A stretch of DNA of 64,000 nucleotides from Leptasterias polaris. Its lineage: Eukaryota; Echinodermata; Asteroidea; Forcipulatida; Asteriidae. The stretch spans positions 2,852,001-2,916,000 of the forward strand of contig JAZGTN010000097.1 of the NCBI GenBank assembly GCA_037783415.1. Reading direction: 5' to 3'. The notes under the pieces were generated by a model, which saw nothing but the letters and a program-made list of their open reading frames with translations, ran no database searches and was not told the origin of the DNA. Shown here one piece after another: positions 60,001 to 64,000 of the stretch; the stretch's first letter is position 1, and each line of letters begins with the position of its first letter. The position numbers were made by a program, and so were the translations under genes.

Positions 60001-63000
60001 ACTGGCTAACACCATACCCAACTCCTTAGGCCTCAGTAGTTTTAAACTGACTGCATAACAATTAAGGTGACCCACTGGCTAACACCATACCCAACTCCTT
60101 AGGCCTCAGTAGTTTTAAACTCGCTGCATAACAATTAAGGTGACCCACTGGCTAACACCATACCCAACTCCTTAGGCCTCAGTAGTTTTAAACTGACTGC
60201 ATAACAATTAAGGTGACCCACTGGCTAACACCATACCCAACTCCTTAGGCCTCAGTAGTTTTAAACTGACTGCATAACAATTAAGGTGACCCACTGGCTA
60301 ACACCATACCCAACTCCTTAGGCCTCAGTAGTTTTAAACTCGCTGCATAACAATTAAGGTGACCCACTGGCTAACACCATACCCAACTCCTTAGGCCTCA
60401 GTAGTTTTAAACTGACTGCATAACAATTAAGGTGACCCACTGGCTAACACCATACCCAACTCCTTAGGCCTCAGTAGTTTTAAACTGACTGCATAACAAT
60501 TAAGGTGACCCACTGGCTAACACCATACCCAACTCCTTAGGCCTCAGTAGTTTTAAACTCGCTGCATAACAATTAAGGTGACCCACTGGCTAACACCATA
60601 CCCAACTCCTTAGGCCTCAGTAGTTTTAAACTGACTGCATAACAATTAAGGTGACCCACTGGCTAACACCATACCCAACTCCTTAGGCCTCAGTAGTTTT
60701 AAACTGACTGCATAACAATTAAGGTGACCCACTGGCTAACACCATACCCAACTCCTTAGGCCTCAGTAGTTTTAAACTCACTGCATAACAATTAAGGTGA
60801 CCCACTGGCTAACACTATACCCAACTACATAGGTCTCAGTTTTAAACTTCACTGCATGTAATAATCAAGGTGAGCCAATGGCTAACACCCTACCCAAAGA
60901 CATTAGACCTCGGTTTTTAAACTTCACTGCTTACCTTCACAATAGGGGAACATTAAATCCCACTTGCCATTCAGTCCACAAGTGACGTCTGTTGACCCTA
61001 CCAGTACATAGCCCTGCTCGCAAGCATAACGACAGGTAGAACCAGCTGGGACCTTGTGGGTGGCTGGACACTCATCTCGGTTGGTGATCAGACCGTGTGA
61101 TGAGACGATGGCATGAGGGCAAGTTTGCACTGGGTTAAAAATAACAAGTTTACTTATTTTTTAAATTCCCAGTCCATCAGGTTGTTACTTACAACTTAAA
61201 CTTAAAGATATTCTAGGTATACACATTTTAACAGGTCACTGTGGTCCACAGACAAAGTCAGTATACTTGTTTTCACACACAGATAAATGTATTTATCTGT
61301 GTGATAATGTATTAAATGTACTATTTCATTTATTCTTAGCCTTGGCTTTTTTATTATCAAAGGCAGTCTAGGATTCATGAGCTCTTGGCCCAATTCCATT
61401 AAGCTGTTGAGTAGAATATAGTGCGGAGCAAACTTGTATGTTATCTGCTTATAAAAAAATAACAGGAACAGTAAAATTTGGTAAACAACAAATGCCCAAA
61501 AGACAGTCAGTTTTTTGACATTTGACCTAGGTGGTAAATAAATAATAGGTTTCTGGGGATCCCAAGGCCAATCCATGCACCAAGTTTGGAGAAAATTATG
61601 CCAAGACAAAATTCCTCTCTTTTAGCCATAATGACCTTGACATTTGGCCCAGGGGGCTCACAAAAAATAGGTTTCTGAGGGTATCAAGACCAAACCACAC
61701 ACCAAGTTTTGAGTTGATATTGCAAGTCCTTTTTGAGTTATTCGGACAATGATTGCACACACAAGTGTGTATAATGGCTTCCAATCGTGGTCCATTCTTT
61801 GTTCAACTCTTCATCCTGACAAACGCTTACCCCACTGTTTCTCTTTGTGTTAGCAATCGTGGACCTATTGTTCCTTTTTAGTGTTTTAAGTCCTCAGTTT
61901 GAATGTCACTACAAGTACCCATGCACACAAGTTTGTACACACCTGCAATCAGGAACCTCCTATTGTCCCTCTGTTGTTTGTACTAAATTTGTGGCAACAG
62001 CTCCCTAATGTTTTAGTACACACTTTCCAATTGGTGGGACCTTCACCCAATCGAGGACCTTAATGTCCTCTATTGTTATAGGTCCCCGGTTTGAATATGC
62101 ATCCCTACCCACCCATACCCAGACATGTCGGAAACAGTATGCCCCTTCGGTGGCTTCGCCAACCGTGGGGCATAAACATTAGAAAGCAGTCAGAACAATG
62201 TAAACTAAATGATATATTGGCAGAGTGCTGATTCCTGCTAGGCAAGATATTTCTGTGCTAAACAACTTCTTGTGCTTACTGGCTTTAAACAATTTAGACC
62301 AGAGTACTTTACCGAAAGTTGTTTTTTTATGATTGTTGATTGTCCCCTTTCTTTCAGACAAAGACATTTTTGCTTTTGTTTTTAAAAGTCTTGGGTCTGC
62401 TCCCAAATAAGTAATAACATAATAATTTCCAGCCAAGAAGTTTCATCAAAGGCTGAACAAGTTTTCTTCCTGTGAAAAAACTTTTTTTGTTTTTGTTCAT
62501 ACTTAGTTTACTTATAAACATTAGGACTGAAACCATTTCCAACTTGGTTCTCTCAAACATAAGTTTTGTATATTGAATCAGTTATAATGACATTTTGCCT
62601 GAACACTATCACATTCTTTTTTAAAATAAGTTTCCAGGTAGTTTCTTGTCTGCTTGTAGACAAAAAATATGTCTGTTAGTTTGTTGCATCAATTCTTACC
62701 TTCACATCGAGCATCATCACCGTCCCAGTATCCTTGAGATGCTCCAGACAATGCAAGACACCGAAAGAATTCATTTCCTGTGAGTACATACCCATCCTGA
62801 CATTCAATCTCGCACAGTGAACCATATGCAGTAGGGCACTTTGATGAGTTACCAGAAAATGTACCATTCACCGGTGGGGTGAGCGCCAGGCAGTGAATGA
62901 CTGAAATTGCAAATGGAATTTAACAATTTTTGTTAAACTGTAGTTTATGGATAAACATAAAAATAAGAAAAATTGTATTTTTCTAACTTTGACCCAAGAA

Positions 63001-64000
63001 AGGTACATGTACTTATGATTTAGACATGCATCAAGGATGACAAACATATAATCAAAACTCAATAGAAAGGAACATAATTGATCCTAAAAAATAAGCTCAT
63101 TCCCCACTTGTAGCTTCATTAAAGACATGCAATAATGTAAAAGTTTAATACCAATATAAACACTGCGTGTACTTAAAACATGAGTTGGTGCATTATGGTC
63201 AAGCATCCATAGAACTAGACTCAAATGTATTTATTATTGGGGGTGGAGGGGGGGGGGGTAGTCAGGCAGTCTGAAACTTGTTTGGTTGTACTTATTAGCT
63301 ACATGTTGGGCTGCTTGATATCTTTTTCCATAGCCACATTACTCCGAAGTGAAATGATTCTCAAAATGCTAAATATACAATCGAAAGCTGCTCACTTTAA
63401 CCAAGTAAGTTTTTATTACCTATAATTTTAAGAGTAATTACCAAACATATACATTCCCTTTAAAGGCACTGGACACATTTGGTAATTGTCGAAGACCAGT
63501 ATTCTCACTTGGTGTATCCCAACATATGCATAAAATAACAAACCTGTGAAAATTTGGGCTCAATTGGTCATCGAATTTGCAAGAGAATAATGAAAGAAAA
63601 AACACCCTTGTTGCACAAATTTGTGTGCTTTCAGATGCCTAATAAAAGGCTTTTTGCTGAAGTCTTTTATTATTTGAGTGAGAAATTACCTCTTTCTCAA
63701 AAACTACGTTACTTCAGAGGGAGCCGTTTCTCACAATGTTTTATACTATCAACAGCTCTCTATTGCTTGTTACCAAGTAAGTTTTTATGCTAACAATTAT
63801 TTTGAGTAATTACCAAAAGTGTCCAGTGCCTAATACATATATTTATTTTCCTATGACAGAGAGAGGTAGAGAGAGCTCATTATGCTCAGAATTATGAAAG
63901 TTATCCAATCAATCATCTGCTATGTAACCATAAGTATGGCCAAGTTACACAAGCCATACACAGCCTAGTTACACAAGCCATACACAGCCTTTACCTTCAC
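20895..64000 (-). CDS. SVEP1-like: SVEP1/polydom-like giant extracellular protein, 43 exons, 5' end missing
   Basis: A secreted or matrix multidomain protein. Human SVEP1 (VWA, Sushi, HYR, EGF, pentraxin) is a large matrix protein that binds integrin alpha9beta1; that role is transferred here only by family. Seen here on the minus strand: about 9.4 kb of joined coding sequence with consistent phases from 64000 down to TAG at 20895-20897. Modules from N to C: 14 CCP mixed with five HYR domains, a 244-residue exon with RRRRD and [11 protein letters not shown], three GCC2/GCC3 repeats, 21 EGF, a pentraxin domain, two EGF, one TSP1, one CCP, a second basic-site segment (RRKRS) and a final GCC-type repeat. 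Nearly all module borders are phase 1. The signal peptide and any VWA domain would lie right of the window. It differs from vertebrate SVEP1 in its long CCP/HYR block before the EGFs, the TSP1, and the stop soon after the pentraxin, so strict orthology is not claimed. Confidence 0.9.
21897..22050. mobile_element. Short MITE
   Basis: The left end GGCTCGGTTTCACCAAAAGC and the reverse complement of the right end, GGGGCTAATTTCGCAAAGCA, are related. It lies in the last intron of the SVEP1-like gene. Confidence 0.6.
22412..22615 (-). CDS. SVEP1-like: SVEP1-like second basic-site module, part 3
   Basis: [37 protein letters not shown] and [18 protein letters not shown]. The last stretch parallels [14 protein letters not shown] before the first GCC repeat. 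Donor TGTG|GTAAGT, phase 1. Confidence 0.88.
23203..23344 (-). CDS. SVEP1-like: SVEP1-like second basic-site module, part 2
   Basis: [20 protein letters not shown] then [22 protein letters not shown] fits a furin-type site and parallels RRRRD of the first module. Phase 0 in, phase 1 out; donor CAAG|GTAAGT. Confidence 0.82.
24438..24619 (-). CDS. SVEP1-like: SVEP1-like second basic-site module, part 1
   Basis: [40 protein letters not shown] and [13 protein letters not shown]. It aligns with residues 15-60 of the long exon 39765-40496. The donor AAG|GTGTGT keeps the frame into VIGCSPSGG. If this donor is not used the frame runs on to TAG at 24351. Confidence 0.75.
25124..25327 (-). CDS. SVEP1-like: SVEP1-like CCP exon before the second basic-site module
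   Basis: One Sushi domain: [50 protein letters not shown] and FPKC. Acceptor TTTCAG, donor ACAG|GTTGGT. Confidence 0.9.
25806..25976 (-). CDS. SVEP1-like: SVEP1-like thrombospondin type 1 (TSP1) domain
   Basis: [36 protein letters not shown] and [12 protein letters not shown]: a complete TSP1 repeat with WSxWSxC, the glycosylation-type CSVSC motif and six Cys. Phase 1 at both ends. I do not recall TSP1 in vertebrate SVEP1. Confidence 0.95.
26009..26145 (+). repeat. tRNA-derived SINE, second family, diverged copy
   Basis: GGTTGACTATATAGTGGTTC, GGTTCCAATCCCACC and TGACTGTGTGGGGTTTCC keep the order seen at 32768-33010. Confidence 0.5.
26495..26731 (-). CDS. SVEP1-like: SVEP1-like EGF repeats 22-23
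   Basis: [20 protein letters not shown] and [20 protein letters not shown] with [12 protein letters not shown]. They sit after the pentraxin. Phase 1 at both ends. Confidence 0.94.
27446..27646 (-). CDS. SVEP1-like: SVEP1-like pentraxin domain, part 3
   Basis: [20 protein letters not shown] then [17 protein letters not shown], the VNMWD...CG..GN pentraxin end (vertebrates usually have W before the last DF). The acceptor is a tandem AAGCAG, so the exon may start at 27646 or 27643. Confidence 0.93.
27851..28041 (-). CDS. SVEP1-like: SVEP1-like pentraxin domain, part 2
   Basis: [20 protein letters not shown] then [18 protein letters not shown]. The WHH(L)...W and FTLGE/Q motifs are pentraxin hallmarks. 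Phase 2 in, phase 1 out. Confidence 0.94.
28509..28746 (-). CDS. SVEP1-like: SVEP1-like pentraxin domain, part 1
   Basis: Reads [33 protein letters not shown] and SVILSYITP, the first beta strands of a pentraxin/LamG jelly roll (FTV.LW...). Donor GG|GTAAGG, phase 2. Confidence 0.9.
29535..29668 (-). CDS. SVEP1-like: SVEP1-like EGF repeats 20 (end)-21
   Basis: [20 protein letters not shown] then [20 protein letters not shown]. Donor GATT|GTAAGA in phase 1; the pentraxin domain follows. Confidence 0.9.
30133..30244 (-). CDS. SVEP1-like: SVEP1-like EGF repeat 20 (part)
   Basis: [20 protein letters not shown] then [17 protein letters not shown]. Ends in phase 2 within the repeat and continues at 29668. 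Confidence 0.92.
31187..31334 (-). CDS. SVEP1-like: SVEP1-like EGF repeats 18 (end)-19
   Basis: [17 protein letters not shown] completes repeat 18; [14 protein letters not shown] to HCVCPKG makes repeat 19. Phase 0 in, phase 1 out. Confidence 0.92.
31836..32704 (-). CDS. SVEP1-like: SVEP1-like EGF repeats 11-18 in one large exon
   Basis: An 869-base exon with eight EGF repeats: [70 protein letters not shown] and [10 protein letters not shown]. The last is completed in the next exon; the donor CAG|GTAAGA is phase 0. Confidence 0.95.
32768..33010 (+). repeat. tRNA-derived SINE, second family
   Basis: Box A GGTTGGTGTAGTGG and box B GGTTCGAATCCCACC lie at tRNA spacing, followed by TGATTGTGTGGGTTTTCC and CTGGGGTTTTCCTCCCAC. 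Distinct from the Leu-derived family. Confidence 0.7.
33523..33753 (-). CDS. SVEP1-like: SVEP1-like EGF repeats 9-10
   Basis: [20 protein letters not shown] with CTCPAGLSG, then [15 protein letters not shown] with CLCMDGFIG. Phase 1 at both ends. Confidence 0.93.
34110..34802 (-). CDS. SVEP1-like: SVEP1-like EGF repeats 3-8 in one exon
   Basis: Six EGF repeats without introns, starting [50 protein letters not shown] and [10 protein letters not shown]. Several match the calcium-binding consensus D-I-N-E-C. Phase 1 at both ends. Confidence 0.95.
35414..35620 (-). CDS. SVEP1-like: SVEP1-like EGF repeats 1-2
   Basis: Two EGF repeats: [20 protein letters not shown] and [20 protein letters not shown] with CSCPAGFTG. 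The second has the D-C...C...N-G-G-T-C calcium-binding style. Phase 1 at both ends. Confidence 0.92.
36175..36336 (-). CDS. SVEP1-like: SVEP1-like GCC2/GCC3 repeat 3
   Basis: 162 bases: [20 protein letters not shown] then [20 protein letters not shown] and ATTSAMCQ. Phase 1 at both ends. Confidence 0.92.
36895..37056 (-). CDS. SVEP1-like: SVEP1-like GCC2/GCC3 repeat 2
   Basis: 162 bases: [37 protein letters not shown], ending IDNC. Same length and phase as its neighbours. Confidence 0.9.
37622..37760. mobile_element. MITE with GGGCTCAATTTCACAAAGC end, probable copy
   Basis: The left end GGGCTCAATTTCACAAAGC resembles that of the element at 21897-22050. The right boundary is unclear. Confidence 0.4.
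38336..38520. repeat. Direct repeat pair with small GC hairpin
   Basis: CCCCTCGTTTTCCAACTTGG (plus GGAAT) occurs twice, near 38359 and 38491, about 131 bases apart. Just before the second copy GGCGGTTCCGCC forms a tight hairpin. Intronic and noncoding; probably part of an unrecognised element. Confidence 0.55.
38690..38905. repeat. Degenerate tandem repeat
   Basis: Irregular repeats built from GTCCTTGGTGTGG, CCACTTTGGTAA and AGGGCGTGGT, at least five copies with variable spacing. Confidence 0.75.
39306..39467 (-). CDS. SVEP1-like: SVEP1-like GCC2/GCC3 (ephrin-receptor-like) repeat 1
   Basis: 162 bases: [20 protein letters not shown] then [20 protein letters not shown], the C..G.Y.....C..CP.G.YQ...G...C..CP.G pattern. 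Donor CTGG|GTGGGT is weak but keeps phase 1. Confidence 0.9.
39765..40496 (-). CDS. SVEP1-like: SVEP1-like long exon with basic cleavage motifs (first copy of module)
   Basis: A 732-base exon, about 244 residues. Residues 16-60 hold [19 protein letters not shown], then [14 protein letters not shown], followed by RRRRD at about 64-68, a polar stretch, [11 protein letters not shown] near 150, then [13 protein letters not shown], an acidic stretch and [13 protein letters not shown] leading into the GCC repeats. RRRRD and RRQRD fit furin-type RXXR sites; cleavage is inferred. Phase 1 at both ends. The acceptor is CAG|GTAAGT; a second in-frame acceptor lies 15 bases upstream (start 40511). Confidence 0.85.
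40873..41061 (-). CDS. SVEP1-like: SVEP1-like CCP exon
   Basis: One Sushi-type domain: [45 protein letters not shown]. It directly precedes the first basic-site module, as the CCP at 25124-25327 precedes the second. Confidence 0.9.
41430..41540 (+). repeat. TAA-linked interspersed repeat, copy A
   Basis: TAATAATAATAATG, then ACTATTAAGTAAAACCAAGG, TAACAGCACCAAAG and ACAAAATTACAAAAAG. Same family as 50490-50650. Confidence 0.6.
41721..41877 (-). CDS. SVEP1-like: SVEP1-like HYR domain, second half
   Basis: [20 protein letters not shown] then [20 protein letters not shown] and CQFSVTI. Acceptor TCGTAG, donor ACAC|GTGAGG. A diverged HYR: NLDNGKT replaces the usual D.AGN. Confidence 0.87.
42627..42712 (-). 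CDS. SVEP1-like: SVEP1-like HYR domain, first half
   Basis: [18 protein letters not shown] then ETIVQWPE, the start of a HYR repeat. Ends in phase 0 at the position equivalent to the split at 57446. Confidence 0.85.
43110..43180 (+). repeat. tRNA-like SINE fragment
   Basis: Box A-like TAGCTCAGCTGGTGGAGC is followed at tRNA spacing by GTTCAAATTCTGCTCCGG. The acceptor stem does not pair well, so a SINE relic is likelier than a tRNA gene. Confidence 0.5.
43453..43704 (-). CDS. SVEP1-like: SVEP1-like HYR domain, single exon
   Basis: A whole hyalin repeat: [55 protein letters not shown]. Phase 1 at both ends, donor GAGG|GTATGT. Confidence 0.92.
43821..44042 (-). CDS. SVEP1-like: SVEP1-like CCP exon
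   Basis: One Sushi domain: [52 protein letters not shown]. Phase 1 at both ends. Confidence 0.92.
44320..44520 (+). repeat. tRNA-Leu-derived SINE, diverged copy
   Basis: A head with GTCGTGGCTGAGTG and GGGTTCGAGTCCCGGTCTTG, then TGTGTCCTTATAAGCAAGGA and CCATTGTTGCTTC, the same order as the SINE at 3310-3660. Confidence 0.65.
44867..45064 (-). CDS. SVEP1-like: SVEP1-like CCP exon
   Basis: One Sushi domain: [46 protein letters not shown]. Donor CAAT|GTAAGT, phase 1. Confidence 0.92.
45964..46206 (-). CDS. SVEP1-like: SVEP1-like HYR domain, single exon
   Basis: A whole hyalin repeat: [49 protein letters not shown]. Phase 1 at both ends; not split by an intron. Confidence 0.93.
46457..46657 (-). 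CDS. SVEP1-like: SVEP1-like CCP exon
   Basis: One Sushi-type domain: [49 protein letters not shown]. Acceptor TTTACAG, donor ATTG|GTAAGA. Confidence 0.9.
47273..47467 (-). CDS. SVEP1-like: SVEP1-like CCP exon
   Basis: One Sushi domain: [46 protein letters not shown]. Phase 1 at both ends. Confidence 0.9.
47880..47945 (+). repeat. GAAACGTC stem-loop repeat, diverged copy
   Basis: Reads TTGTCATTTAGCCTTTGAGT then AAGACTCTGCTAAGGGTAAA and AACGT. It shares the TTGTCATTTAGCYTT lead-in with the copies at 20583 and 49746. Confidence 0.5.
48148..48339 (-). CDS. SVEP1-like: SVEP1-like CCP exon
   Basis: One Sushi domain: [43 protein letters not shown]. Acceptor TTGTCAG, donor TCAC|GTAAGT. Confidence 0.92.
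48740..49056. mobile_element. Long hairpin MITE
   Basis: GGATTGGGCACTTTGGGCTA near the left is repeated inverted as TAGCCCAAAGCACCCAATCG at the right. Inner arms TTGTGTGGTTTTC and GAAAACCACTCAA also pair. No coding capacity. Confidence 0.8.
49437..49555 (-). CDS. SVEP1-like: SVEP1-like HYR domain, second part
   Basis: [20 protein letters not shown] then [19 protein letters not shown], ending the HYR repeat. Acceptor TTCCAG, donor CATG|GTAAGA, phase 2 in and phase 1 out. Confidence 0.9.
49746..49840 (+). repeat. GAAACGTC stem-loop repeat, well-preserved copy
   Basis: Reads CGAGAAAGACTCTGCCAGGG then TCGAAACGTCAGGCC and TACCACAGGTCCTTTTGGTT. It matches 13737-13830 along its whole length. Confidence 0.7.
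50034..50169 (-). CDS. SVEP1-like: SVEP1-like HYR domain, first part
   Basis: [17 protein letters not shown] then [17 protein letters not shown], a HYR repeat with its ATDNSG motif. It ends in phase 2 (AG|GTGTGT), unlike the phase 0 splits of two other HYR domains here. Confidence 0.88.
50294..50468. mobile_element. MITE with ATAGACCTTATGCAT ends, copy 3
   Basis: ATAGACCTTATGCATTGACGT at the left is mirrored by ACGTCATATGCATAAGGTCTAT at the right (one gap). The inner part shares AACAATGGAAAC and GAGGGCGC with copy 1 at 6328-6473. Confidence 0.8.
50490..50650 (+). repeat. TAA-linked interspersed repeat, copy B
   Basis: A TAA microsatellite followed by ACTATTAAGTAAAACCAGGG, CAACAGCACCAAA and ACAAAATTACAAAAAC; the same order occurs at 41430-41540. 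Confidence 0.6.
51770..51917 (+). mobile_element. LINE 3' tail fragment interrupted by a Harbinger-like element
   Basis: One frame reads [19 protein letters not shown] then [12 protein letters not shown], typical of the last residues of L2/CR1-type LINE ORFs (GPKLWN...FK..LK..L). Its 3' part appears to resume after 52813 and ends near AAATAAATAAACC at 52857-52870. Confidence 0.55.
51921..52810 (+). mobile_element. Harbinger-like DNA transposon, 890 bp, with Myb/SANT-like ORF
   Basis: Terminal inverted repeats AGCCCTTTTCACACGAG (51921) and CTCGTGTGAAATGGGCT (ending 52810) differ at one position. TTA flanks both sides (51918-51920 and 52811-52813), matching the 3-bp target site of PIF/Harbinger elements. 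Internal copies of AACCAACGTCCTYGGTT are present. It encodes a Myb-like ORF but no transposase, so it is non-autonomous. Confidence 0.85.
52264..52689 (+). CDS. Myb/SANT-like (trihelix) ORF inside the Harbinger-like element
   Basis: A 141-codon frame from ATG. Residues about 18-90 form a Myb/SANT-like DNA-binding domain: [20 protein letters not shown], then [20 protein letters not shown] and [19 protein letters not shown]. The usual first helix is shortened between SFDET and GKHTAEQ, and the last 50 codons run into noncoding subterminal repeat, so the protein is probably truncated. PIF/Harbinger elements usually carry a Myb-like protein gene beside the transposase; only that second gene is left here. 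Expression is unknown. It lies inside the TIR boundaries, on the strand opposite the host gene. Confidence 0.6.
   Translation: MDLSESIFTNILTVQSQPKEPKKTKKRAKKVTWSFDETIAKKLDGKHTAEQCHDKWTYLKRRYREVRKHNSSSGRGRQTFMFFDEMDNVLGMYMVEAHDAFCAGVLQQHNQRPWLSRFTRPISVIITQLRFFVVGLDRGYI
52927..53812. mobile_element. Putative DNA transposon with TACCGTA...ATAAGACGC ends
   Basis: The left end TACCGTAATCTCTG and the reverse complement of the right end, TACCATGTTTTCCTGCATAT, are similar. Subterminal copies of ATAAGACGCACCGTTAG recur in tandem at 53708-53750, with related TATAAGATGCA on the left. No transposase ORF. TAG on both sides may be a target duplication or chance. Confidence 0.5.
53928..54122 (-). CDS. SVEP1-like: SVEP1-like CCP exon
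   Basis: One Sushi domain: [47 protein letters not shown]. Acceptor TTCACAG, donor ACAG|GTAAAC. The next intron (50170-53927) is packed with nested transposons. Confidence 0.92.
54851..55042 (-). CDS. SVEP1-like: SVEP1-like CCP exon
   Basis: One Sushi domain: [42 protein letters not shown]. Phase 1 at both ends. Confidence 0.92.
55409..55639 (-). CDS. SVEP1-like: SVEP1-like CCP exon
   Basis: One long Sushi domain: [40 protein letters not shown]. Phase 1 at both ends, acceptor GATTAG, donor ATAC|GTAAGT. Confidence 0.9.
55750..55938. repeat. 27-bp minisatellite, 7 units
   Basis: Exactly seven copies of a 27-base unit starting AAGGCTTTAGTTACGGTAAA. Only one difference from a perfect array is visible (C to T in unit 4). 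Confidence 0.98.
56167..56319. mobile_element. Palindromic MITE
   Basis: GATCCATTAAGCCATGCCCA on the left is mirrored by GGCGGGGCTTAATGGATC on the right; CAATCACAACCGCGAAA and TTTCGCGGCTGTGATTG pair further in. The imperfect arms are about 60 bases each, noncoding, in an intron. Confidence 0.75.
56659..56827 (-). CDS. SVEP1-like: SVEP1-like HYR domain, second half
   Basis: [18 protein letters not shown] then [19 protein letters not shown], the characteristic end of a HYR repeat (A.D.SGN.A.C.F...V). Phase 0 in, phase 1 out. Confidence 0.9.
57446..57546 (-). CDS. SVEP1-like: SVEP1-like HYR domain, first half
   Basis: [20 protein letters not shown] starts a hyalin repeat; the exon ends EPIQ in phase 0 and the domain finishes in 56659-56827. 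Confidence 0.88.
57777..57995 (-). CDS. SVEP1-like: SVEP1-like CCP exon
   Basis: One Sushi domain: [46 protein letters not shown]. Acceptor TTCTAG, donor AACG|GTAAGA. Confidence 0.9.
59013..59216 (-). CDS. SVEP1-like: SVEP1-like CCP exon
   Basis: One Sushi domain: [45 protein letters not shown]. Phase 1 at both ends, acceptor TTTGCAG, donor GAAG|GTTGGT. Confidence 0.92.
59400..60931. repeat. 73-bp minisatellite, about 21 units, higher-order structure
   Basis: Tandem 73-bp units (GACCCACTGGCTAACACCAT ... AACAATTAAGGT) with period fixed by starts at 59411, 59484 and 59557. Units differ mainly at AAACTGACTG, AAACTCGCTG or AAACTCACTG. The two units nearest 60931 are diverged. The array lies at the start of the intron following the CCP exon at 60935-61129. 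Confidence 0.97.
60935..61129 (-). CDS. SVEP1-like: SVEP1-like CCP exon
   Basis: One Sushi domain: [41 protein letters not shown]. Its splice donor GAAG|GTAAGC sits directly against the 73-bp minisatellite. Confidence 0.92.
61500..61780. repeat. Interspersed repeat, two degenerate half-copies
   Basis: TTTGACCTAGG...TAGGTTTCTGGGGATCCCAA...CACCAAGTTTGGAG and, about 120 bases later, TTTGGCCCAGG...TAGGTTTCTGAGGGTATCAA...CACCAAGTTTTGAG. The CCTTTTTGAGTTATTCGGAC end resembles a repeat common in marine invertebrate genomes. Confidence 0.6.
62700..62900 (-). CDS. SVEP1-like: SVEP1-like CCP exon
   Basis: One Sushi domain: [43 protein letters not shown], with four Cys and the late Trp. Phase 1 at both ends; donor GAAG|GTAAGA. 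Confidence 0.92.
63464..63831. mobile_element. AGGCACTGG-type MITE, good copy
   Basis: A 368-base element with about 24-base terminal inverted repeats: AGGCACTGGACACATTTGGT at the left and ACCAAAAGTGTCCAGTGCCT at the right. A fragment of another copy precedes it (63395-63450). Noncoding, intronic. Confidence 0.85.
63995..64000 (-). CDS. SVEP1-like: SVEP1-like exon 1 of window (CCP end, partial)
   Basis: Only GTGAAG|GTAAAG is visible. It matches the usual TGTGAAG|GT end (Cys-Glu-Gly, phase 1) of the CCP exons of this gene, so a CCP exon very probably continues beyond the window. Confidence 0.6.

Noticed and set aside
59400..60931. CRISPR array
   Set aside because: The regular repeats have no unique spacers: whole 73-bp units are near-identical and contiguous, in an intron of an animal gene. 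A minisatellite.

Overview
The window is eukaryotic nuclear DNA from an animal: intron-rich genes with GT-AG introns, metazoan extracellular modules (Sushi/CCP, HYR, EGF, pentraxin, TSP1) and dense short transposons. Several interspersed repeats resemble families I associate with echinoderms (hairpin MITEs ending AGGCACTGGACAC, a hairpin MITE with GGGACATGTTGCC ends, tRNA-derived SINEs). A marine deuterostome, most likely an echinoderm, is my inference; no species is claimed.

Region 1 (1-12748, + strand): the 3' thirteen exons of MUS81, the catalytic subunit of the MUS81-EME structure-specific endonuclease. All exon phases join cleanly. One intron uses a GC-AG donor.

Region 2 (12749-20810): intergenic and repeat-rich. 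It holds an intronless class A GPCR pseudogene (15501-16329, at least four frameshifts), a degenerate duplicated leader in front of it, an internally deleted CR1-like LINE remnant and several MITEs.

Region 3 (20895-64000, - strand): 43 exons (about 9.4 kb of coding sequence, about 3,150 residues in the window) of a giant secreted or matrix protein of the SVEP1/polydom type. Its 5' end lies beyond the right edge. From N to C the visible order is: five CCP, HYR, three CCP, HYR, three CCP, HYR, two CCP, two HYR, one CCP, a long exon with basic cleavage motifs, three ephrin-receptor-like (GCC2/GCC3) repeats, 21 EGF repeats, a pentraxin domain split over three exons, two EGF, one TSP1, one CCP, then a second copy of the basic-site module and a last GCC-type repeat, stop codon and AATAAA signal. 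Almost every module boundary is a phase 1 intron, so the gene looks built by exon shuffling and duplication. The block CCP + basic-site module + GCC repeat occurs twice, once before the EGF array and once at the C terminus.

The introns carry most of the unusual DNA: a 73-bp minisatellite of about 21 units with higher-order AB then AAB organisation that runs up to a splice donor, a perfect 27-bp x 7 minisatellite, a Harbinger-like element with a Myb/SANT-like ORF and TTA target duplications nested in a LINE tail, long palindromic MITEs, and a recurrent stem-loop motif followed by GAAACGTC that resembles part of a hammerhead ribozyme core. I see no prokaryotic operon, CRISPR array or defence system.
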